In this document: one piece after another, positions 38,375 through 43,366 of the stretch
How the letters are laid out: each line of letters begins with the position of its first letter
Numbering within the stretch: position 1 is the first letter of the stretch
Assembly: GCA_964385695.1 (NCBI GenBank)
Contig: CAYLQA010000032.1
Coordinates: forward strand, 1 to 43,366
DNA length: 43,366 nt
Reading direction: 5' to 3'
DNA from: CAYLQA01 sp964385695
GTDB lineage: Bacteria > Desulfobacterota > Desulfobulbia > Desulfobulbales > Desulfurivibrionaceae
Notes under the pieces: model-generated
Databases searched by the model: none
What the model saw: only the letters and a program-made list of their open reading frames with translations
Told to the model about the DNA's origin: nothing
Translations under genes and position numbers: made by a program

Positions 38375-38944
38375 TTACCAGCTTTTCACCTTGACCCGAC
38401 CACCGATGTCGTAGCTGCCGTCTTTCATATTGTAAATCATGCCCTTGCCGCGCACATCCATATCCTCGCCGATGATGTGCACCTTGCTCTGGGTACGAAT
38501 CTTTTGCCTGTTGTCATCATAGACGAGGTGGGGGGAGCGGATGACATAGCCTTCTTCGGCATCCACTTTGACCTGTTGGCGCAGGGTGAGAATTTTACTC
38601 TTGGTATTGTACTGGCCGGTCTTGCTGGTAATATGGAATTTTTCTTTGTTTGCCTCAAAGACCTTGGCATTGACGCTCTCCATTTCCAGATGGTCCTCAT
38701 CCTTGCCCGTAAACATCCGTTTGGCAACGATCTCCCAATCTTTCACCCCCTTTTTTAGCTGGGTAAAAAGGACACCGTCCATGGTAAAGGTCTTGCCCTG
38801 AGCTGCGGACTGGGGGTTCTTGATGGAAGGATCCACCTTGCCTTTGGGGGTAAGAAAGCGGGTCACCGGCCCACCCCAGAGCGGCCAGAGAATCAGCAGG
38901 CACAGGGGCAGAGCCCAGAGTATGTTTCGTGCTCCTCGCATCAT
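38375..38944 (-). CDS. lptC: LPS export ABC transporter periplasmic protein LptC
   Basis: 189 residues. One N-terminal membrane helix (ILWALPLCLLILWPLWGG) anchors a periplasmic beta-jellyroll (OstA/LptC fold) with repeated strands (FTMDGVLFTQLKKGVKDWEIVAKRMFTGKDEDHLEMESVNAKVFEANKEKFHITSKTGQYNTKSKILTLRQQVKV). It bridges LptBFG to LptA during LPS transport. The start overlaps the kdsC stop (ATGA). lptA and lptB, which usually follow, are not here; pyrF comes next instead. Confidence 0.85.
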   Translation of the reverse strand: MMRGARNILWALPLCLLILWPLWGGPVTRFLTPKGKVDPSIKNPQSAAQGKTFTMDGVLFTQLKKGVKDWEIVAKRMFTGKDEDHLEMESVNAKVFEANKEKFHITSKTGQYNTKSKILTLRQQVKVDAEEGYVIRSPHLVYDDNRQKIRTQSKVHIIGEDMDVRGKGMIYNMKDGSYDIGGRVKVKSW

Positions 38945-39606
38945 CGCTTGTACTTTTGTAAAAGCTCCTCGTGTTTGTCCTTGGCCTCTATGATCAACTC
39001 ACAGAGTTCCCGCACCGCCCCACGGCCGCCGGGTTGTTTGGTCACGTAATGGGCAACCTCTTTGACCTCGGGCACTCCGTCGGCCACGGTCGCGGCAAAT
39101 CCCACGCGGATCAAGAGCGGCAGGTCCAGCCAATCGTCTCCCATGTAGGCGATATGTTGCGGCTCGATATTGAGCTCTGCAATAATCTTTTCAAAGGCCT
39201 CGATCTTGTTCGGCATGCCCTGATAGACATGGGCCAGTTTCAAATCCTTGGCCCGCCGGGCCACGGCCTCGGATTTTCTGGCGGTGATGATGCCCACCTC
39301 AACCCCGGCCTCCTGCAAGATACGGATGCCAAAGCCATCCTTGGTGCTGAAGGTCTTGAGTTCGGTCTCGGCAGAGCCATAGACAATGGAGGAATCCGTC
39401 AAGACCCCGTCCACATCAAGAAGCAGGAGCTTGACCTCTTTTGCCTTGGGCAGACAAGAGCGCCAAACATAACCGCGATCATTGTTTTCCTTTCGTTCCA
39501 TGGCTCGCCGTAATAATCCTTGGGTGATGTCGCAATCGGATGGATACTCGCCACCCGGTATTCCGCAGCCGCAGTTACCAGCTATTCCATCTTGTTCTTT
39601 GTTCAT
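38941..39606 (-). CDS. kdsC: Kdo-8-phosphate phosphatase KdsC with unusual N-terminal extension
   Basis: 221 residues as drawn. HAD-family core of class C0: KLLLLDVDGVLTDSS (nucleophile Asp), STKDGFGIRILQEAGVEVGIITARKSEAVARRA, HVYQGMPNKIEAF and AYMGDDWLDLPLL, as in KdsC. It makes free Kdo from Kdo-8-P. Typical KdsC proteins have about 170-185 residues. The first 35 residues (MNKEQDGIAGNCGCGIPGGEYPSDCDITQGLLRRA) are extra, contain three Cys and use less typical codons; an internal ATG (at 39501) would give 186 residues. Neither start has a strong ribosome site. A REP-like hairpin lies 11 nt upstream. Confidence 0.88.
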   Translation of the reverse strand: MNKEQDGIAGNCGCGIPGGEYPSDCDITQGLLRRAMERKENNDRGYVWRSCLPKAKEVKLLLLDVDGVLTDSSIVYGSAETELKTFSTKDGFGIRILQEAGVEVGIITARKSEAVARRAKDLKLAHVYQGMPNKIEAFEKIIAELNIEPQHIAYMGDDWLDLPLLIRVGFAATVADGVPEVKEVAHYVTKQPGGRGAVRELCELIIEAKDKHEELLQKYKR

Positions 39607-39616
39607 TGCTACGCTC

Positions 39617-39665
39617 TGTAGGAGCCGCTTCAGCGGCGAGTTTCGCGCCCAAAGGCGCTCCTACA
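39617..39665. repeat. REP-like hairpin
   Basis: The ends TGTAGGAGC/GCTCCTACA form a 9-bp stem; inside are GCCGCTTCAGCGGC and GCGCCCAAAGGCGC. This closely resembles the REP sequences of pseudomonads and some other bacteria, which are moved by RAYT transposases. It fills most of the kdsA-kdsC spacer. Confidence 0.8.
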
Positions 39666-39680
39666 CATGAAAAATGAGAC

Positions 39681-40514
39681 TTACCTGTCATCACCCTCAT
39701 GCACCAGGTTATGGATGGCAAGCAACTGGCTTAACAAGCCTTCCACCTTATCAAGGGGCATGGAGTTGGGGCCGTCGCACAGCGCATTGGCCGGGTCCGG
39801 GTGAATCTCCATGAACATACCGTCGATCCCGGCTGCAACCGCGGCCCGAGCCAGGGGTGGAATAAACTCGCGCTGACCGCCGGAACTGCCCCCTGCCCCG
39901 CCGGGTAACTGTACGCTATGGGTCGCATCGTAAATCACCGGGCAGCCGAAGGAGCGCATGACCGGAAAGGAACGCATATCCACAACCAGGTTGTTGTAGC
40001 CAAAGGAAGCGCCGCGCTCCACCAGCATCAGCTTATCTTTCTCAACCGACCGGATCTTATTGACCGCATTTTCCATATCCCAAGGAGAAACAAACTGCCC
40101 TTTTTTCAGATTCACCACCTTGCCGCTTTGGGCGGCGGCGACCAAGAGGTCGGTCTGCCGACAGAGAAAGGCCGGAATCTGCAAGATATCTAAAACCTCG
40201 GCCGCGGCATCCACCTGGCTCACCTCGTGGATATCCGAGACCACGGGGATACCGAAATCCTCTTTGATCCGGGCCAGGATAGCGAGTCCGTCATTCAGGC
40301 CCGGGCCACGAAAGGATGAGAGCGAGGTCCGGTTGGCCTTGTCAAAGGAGGCCTTAAAGACATAGGAGATCCCCAGTTTGGCCGTGATCTCCTTGAGGGC
40401 TGCGGCAATATCGCGGCACATTGCTTCGGACTCGATGACACAGGGGCCGCCGATCAATAAAAAAGGCCGGTTCCCACCGACCTTGAAAAATTCACCAATT
40501 TTTACGGGCTGCAC
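39681..40514 (-). CDS. kdsA: 3-deoxy-8-phosphooctulonate synthase
   Basis: 277 residues. DAHP-synthase-family TIM barrel: FLLIGGPCVIESEAMCRDIAAAL, YVFKASFDKANRTSLSSFRGPGL, DIHEVSQVDAAAEVLDILQIPAFLCRQTDLLVAAAQSGKVVNLKKGQFVSPWDM, and VIYDATHSVQLPGGAGGSSGGQREF. It condenses arabinose-5-phosphate with PEP to Kdo-8-P. The Cys in GGPCVIES suggests a metal-dependent type. It is downstream of pyrG (34 nt) as in many proteobacteria. Confidence 0.96.
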   Translation of the reverse strand: MQPVKIGEFFKVGGNRPFLLIGGPCVIESEAMCRDIAAALKEITAKLGISYVFKASFDKANRTSLSSFRGPGLNDGLAILARIKEDFGIPVVSDIHEVSQVDAAAEVLDILQIPAFLCRQTDLLVAAAQSGKVVNLKKGQFVSPWDMENAVNKIRSVEKDKLMLVERGASFGYNNLVVDMRSFPVMRSFGCPVIYDATHSVQLPGGAGGSSGGQREFIPPLARAAVAAGIDGMFMEIHPDPANALCDGPNSMPLDKVEGLLSQLLAIHNLVHEGDDR

Positions 40515-40548
40515 TTCTCCTCCCTCCCGATATTAAGAGATCGGGCAG

Positions 40549-42204
40549 TTATGCTTTGGAGTTTTTGAGCGAGGCCTTGATGAAATCCCGAAACAATGGG
40601 TGGGGTTTCATGGGGCCGGACTTGAACTCCGGATGAAACTGGCATCCTAAGAACCAGGGATGATTGGCCAACTCGACAATTTCAACCAGCTTGCCGTCCG
40701 GTGATATACCGCTGATCACCAGACCGTTTTCCTCCAGCTTCTCCTTGAAGGTATTATTAAACTCATAGCGATGACGATGCCGCTCTTGGATTTCTTCCTC
40801 GGCATAGGCGTCATGGGCAAAGGTATTGGGTGTCAATTTACAGGGATAGGCCCCCAGGCGCAGGGTCCCGCCGAGGTCGGTGGATTCGTCGCGAATCTGG
40901 ACCTCATCGGTCCGGTAATCATACCATTCCTTGATGAAGTAGATAACCGGATGCTTGGTCTTGTCGCTAAACTCGTTACTGTCTGCATCCTCCAGCCCGG
41001 CAATATTGCGGGCAAACTCGATGACCGCCAACTGCATACCAAGGCAGATGCCGAAGAAGGGCACCTTTTTTTCACGGGCATAGGTGATGGCCTTGATCTT
41101 ACCAGGCACGCCACGGCTGCCGAATCCACCGGGAACCAGGATGCCATGGCATCCGTCCAACAGGCCGTCGGCTCCTTTCTCCTCAAGATCCTCGGCGCTC
41201 ACGTAACGCAGCTCCACCTTGGCATCGTTGGCCACGCCACCATGGACCAAGGCCTCGTGCAGACTCTTATAGGATTCGGTCAGATCGACATACTTGCCGA
41301 TGATACCGATCAGTACCTTTTTCTCAGGGTGCTTGACCTTCTGAACCAATTCCTTCCATGGCTCAAGGCGCGGAGCGCCTGTCCAGATGTTGAGCTTTTC
41401 AAGGAGGATATCATCAAGCTTTTCATCATGCAGGCAAAGCGGCACCTCGTAGATGTTTTCCACATCCGGGGCCGTGATAACCGCCTCTTTTTCAACGTTA
41501 CAGAAAAGGGCTATCTTTCTCTTTAAATCATCATTGAGTTGGCTCTCGGTACGGCAGAGCAGGATATCGGGCTGGATACCGATGGCGCGTAACTCTTTTA
41601 CAGAGTGCTGGGTCGGCTTGGTCTTGACCTCGCCGGCGGTTTTAAGATAGGGCACCCAGGTCAGGTGAATATAAAGGGAATTTTCCTTGCCCAGATCGGA
41701 GCGGAACTGCCTGATCGCTTCCAAAAAGGGCAACCCCTCTATATCGCCGATGGTACCGCCGATCTCGATGATGGCCACATCCACCTCACCCTCAAACTGC
41801 AGGACAGCGGACTTGATCTCGTCAGTCACATGGGGAATAACCTGGACCGTACCGCCCAGATACTCACCACGCCGTTCCTTGCTGATCACCGAATGATAGA
41901 TTCGGCCGGAGGTGTAGTTGTTGCGTTGGCCCAAAACAGCTGCGGTATACCGCTCGTAATGCCCGAGATCGAGGTCGGTCTCGGCCCCGTCGTCGGTAAC
42001 ATACACTTCGCCATGTTGGAAAGGGTTCATGGTGCCGGGATCGACATTGATGTACGGATCCAGCTTTTGAAACGTGATCTTTAAGCCACGACTTTCGAGG
42101 AGGGCACCAATTGCGGCAGCAGCGAGTCCCTTACCCAGGGATGAGAGAACGCCGCCGGTGATAAAAATGAACTTTGTCCGGTTGGATTGTTGAGCGTTTT
42201 TCAT
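40549..42204 (-). CDS. pyrG: CTP synthase
   Basis: 551 residues. The N-terminal synthetase domain (FIFITGGVLSSLGKGLAAAAIGALLESRGLKITFQKLDPYINVDPGTMNPFQHGEVYVTDDGAETDLDLGHYERY) is followed by a class I glutamine amidotransferase domain with nucleophile Cys in PFFGICLGMQLAVIEFARN and the His/Glu pair near the end (GCQFHPEFKSGPMKPHPLF). It aminates UTP to CTP; CTP is needed for CMP-Kdo, which fits its place upstream of kdsA. Normal length, no oddities. Confidence 0.96.
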   Translation of the reverse strand: MKNAQQSNRTKFIFITGGVLSSLGKGLAAAAIGALLESRGLKITFQKLDPYINVDPGTMNPFQHGEVYVTDDGAETDLDLGHYERYTAAVLGQRNNYTSGRIYHSVISKERRGEYLGGTVQVIPHVTDEIKSAVLQFEGEVDVAIIEIGGTIGDIEGLPFLEAIRQFRSDLGKENSLYIHLTWVPYLKTAGEVKTKPTQHSVKELRAIGIQPDILLCRTESQLNDDLKRKIALFCNVEKEAVITAPDVENIYEVPLCLHDEKLDDILLEKLNIWTGAPRLEPWKELVQKVKHPEKKVLIGIIGKYVDLTESYKSLHEALVHGGVANDAKVELRYVSAEDLEEKGADGLLDGCHGILVPGGFGSRGVPGKIKAITYAREKKVPFFGICLGMQLAVIEFARNIAGLEDADSNEFSDKTKHPVIYFIKEWYDYRTDEVQIRDESTDLGGTLRLGAYPCKLTPNTFAHDAYAEEEIQERHRHRYEFNNTFKEKLEENGLVISGISPDGKLVEIVELANHPWFLGCQFHPEFKSGPMKPHPLFRDFIKASLKNSKA

Positions 42205-42368
42205 GGAAGCAAACTATATCACCATGACATAATTTGTCCAAGTGAAAATACGGATATGTTGCCTCTTTTTAGCCAATATTTTTTCCAACTTGGACGGTGT
42301 GGTTTTCTTTTCGCAGAAGCGACCCTTTTCATGTTGAAAATATGGAAAGATTCCCGGTAAGGTGGCTC
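42205..42368. promoter_or_regulatory. Divergent promoter region of pyrG and the cytochrome gene, with inverted repeat
   Basis: GTCCAAGTGAAAA (42236-42248) is mirrored by TTTTCCAACTTGGAC (42281-42295) 32 nt away. This spaced inverted repeat in the middle of the divergent spacer looks like a binding site for a dimeric regulator, or a loop-forming pair. AT-rich boxes on both sides are compatible with promoters. Confidence 0.4.
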
Positions 42369-43366
42369 ATGTCATTATGCAGCCGCTTCCATATATATTT
42401 ACTCCTCTGTTCGGCCCTGCCGCTTTCTTTACTGATTGCAGGTTGCAGTGAAGAACCGCAACAGCCAAAAAAAATCGAGCAACAAAAGCATACTGTCAGC
42501 CTTGAAACCGGCTGTAAACGCTGCCACCCTGTGCATCTTGACAAAAAGCACGACCTGGCATGCATCAGCTGTCATGGCGGCAACCCGGAAGGGACGAGCC
42601 CGGAAGCGGCTCATGAGGAGTTGGTCACCACCCCGGCCCACCCCGAAAGCATGGCACAAAGCTGTGGCAAGTGTCATGCGGAGCAGGTTGAGGCTGCCCG
42701 GCGCTCATTGCACTTTACGTTGCATAATGAGGTGAACACCGTACGCAAGGCCTTTGGGGCAGAAAAAGACCTTTCCTCACTTACCGATATTCCTATCCAC
42801 CAGAGCATTGATTCAGCATTAGACGTAGCAGACGATATGCTGCGGCGCCGCTGCCTCAAATGCCATGTCTATAGTGAGGGTGACGTCTATCCGGAAACTG
42901 TACGGGCCACCGGCTGCGCTGCCTGCCACCTCATCTATAAAGATGGTGAACTGAACTCCCACGCCTTTGTTAAATCTCCGCCGGACAGTCAATGCCTGCA
43001 CTGCCATTACGGCAACGTGGTGGGCGGCGATTATTACGGCCGCTATGAGCACGATTTAAACTGGGAGTACCGCACCCCCTACCGCACCGACGATGCTTAT
43101 CCCCGCCCCTACGGCCTGGAATACCATGAACTTCAGCCGGATACGCACCAGAAAAGCGGCATGGCTTGTATTGATTGCCACTCCGGTAAAGAGCTGAAAA
43201 AAGATCACCAGAGCGGCGTAAAGGGAAAAATTACCTGTAGCTCCTGTCATCAATGGCAGCAGGGAAAAAAACCGCCCCTAGGAAATCTTTCTTCTAAGAA
43301 TGGCAGTCTCGTTCTCCATACCCGCCATAGCGATAAAGAGCTTGTAGTGCCGCAATTGCAGCACCA
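42369..43366 (+). CDS. Multihaem cytochrome c lipoprotein (cut by window end)
   Basis: At least 332 residues, open at the right edge. Signal peptide with lipobox (YLLLCSALPLSLLIAGC-SEE) predicts export and lipid attachment at Cys26. Eight CxxCH haem-binding motifs follow: CKRCH, CISCH, CGKCH, CLKCH, CAACH, CLHCH, CIDCH and CSSCH, plus extra His residues that can act as distal ligands. This suits a periplasmic or outer-membrane electron carrier of sulfate- or metal-reducing bacteria. AAGGTGG precedes the ATG. The family within multihaem cytochromes is not recognised and the C-terminus is missing. Divergent from pyrG. Confidence 0.9.
   Translation, partial: MSLCSRFHIYLLLCSALPLSLLIAGCSEEPQQPKKIEQQKHTVSLETGCKRCHPVHLDKKHDLACISCHGGNPEGTSPEAAHEELVTTPAHPESMAQSCGKCHAEQVEAARRSLHFTLHNEVNTVRKAFGAEKDLSSLTDIPIHQSIDSALDVADDMLRRRCLKCHVYSEGDVYPETVRATGCAACHLIYKDGELNSHAFVKSPPDSQCLHCHYGNVVGGDYYGRYEHDLNWEYRTPYRTDDAYPRPYGLEYHELQPDTHQKSGMACIDCHSGKELKKDHQSGVKGKITCSSCHQWQQGKKPPLGNLSSKNGSLVLHTRHSDKELVVPQLQH

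Noticed and set aside
1..43366. CRISPR arrays, complete insertion sequences and integrase genes
   Set aside because: No regularly spaced direct repeats and no transposase or integrase frame were seen; only scars and palindromic elements are present.

Overview
The window looks like chromosomal DNA of a Gram-negative anaerobe, most likely a sulfate- or sulfur-metabolising Desulfobacterota (Desulfobulbales-like). This is an inference from several things: the extended thrS-infC-rpmI-rplT-pheS-pheT-ihfA-merR operon; Kdo/LPS genes (kdsA, kdsC, lptC, lpxR); an outer-surface-type multihaem cytochrome c lipoprotein; a TauE/SafE anion exporter; and small SAP-like and DUF-type proteins common in that group. 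No rRNA, CRISPR array or intact transposase is visible. I cannot name the species.

Layout. (1) 1-1170 is an AT-rich, gene-poor integration hot spot: a 3' fragment of a tmRNA gene with its terminator, a small membrane protein gene, and a tRNA-Pro(GGG) whose 3' half is degenerate. (2) 1217-9174, minus strand, is the translation superoperon: tRNA-Val, thrS, infC (AUC start), rpmI, rplT, pheS, pheT, ihfA, merR. (3) 9303-13447, minus strand: tadA, tRNA-Ser(GGA), SRP RNA, dnaX, ybaB, recR, with several palindromic intergenic repeats. dnaX has an A9 run placed where slippage would give a gamma-length product. (4) 13555-18832: a thioredoxin-reductase-like gene diverges from a tightly coupled trio (PHP-UvrD helicase fusion, thioredoxin-fold protein, Nudix hydrolase). 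(5) 18935-27644 is an accessory stretch: a 699-residue membrane protein with a CCHC zinc knuckle, a self-contained gene for a 43-residue His-rich membrane peptide, an iron-sulfur flavoprotein-like protein, a thioesterase, LpxR, a universal stress protein, a 59-residue SAP-like Cys-rich protein, a DUF6763-like protein, two unknown proteins, TauE/SafE, a CheY-like regulator and a cold-shock protein. (6) 27955-37607: tRNA-Arg, tilS, galU, priA, def, fmt, a VTT-family membrane protein, larC, pgpA. (7) 37633-42204, minus strand: pyrG, kdsA, kdsC, lptC, pyrF. (8) The right edge holds a divergent multihaem cytochrome c cut by the window end.

The core genes serve protein synthesis (aminoacylation, initiation, formylation and deformylation, tRNA modification, SRP), replication and repair (clamp loader, PriA, RecR, UvrD-like) and envelope building (UDP-glucose, Kdo, LPS transport, PG synthesis). 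Intergenic DNA is unusually rich in palindromic elements. At least three families recur inside the window: ~105-110 bp imperfect palindromes, two of which abut stop codons; a two-hairpin element in two diverged copies; and a 25-nt hairpin motif in three copies. There is also one REP-like hairpin.

The observations I rate highest are the dnaX A9 run, the His-rich micro-gene with its own promoter and terminator, the zinc-knuckle membrane protein, the recurrent palindromic elements, and the tRNA-Pro/tmRNA integration scars.
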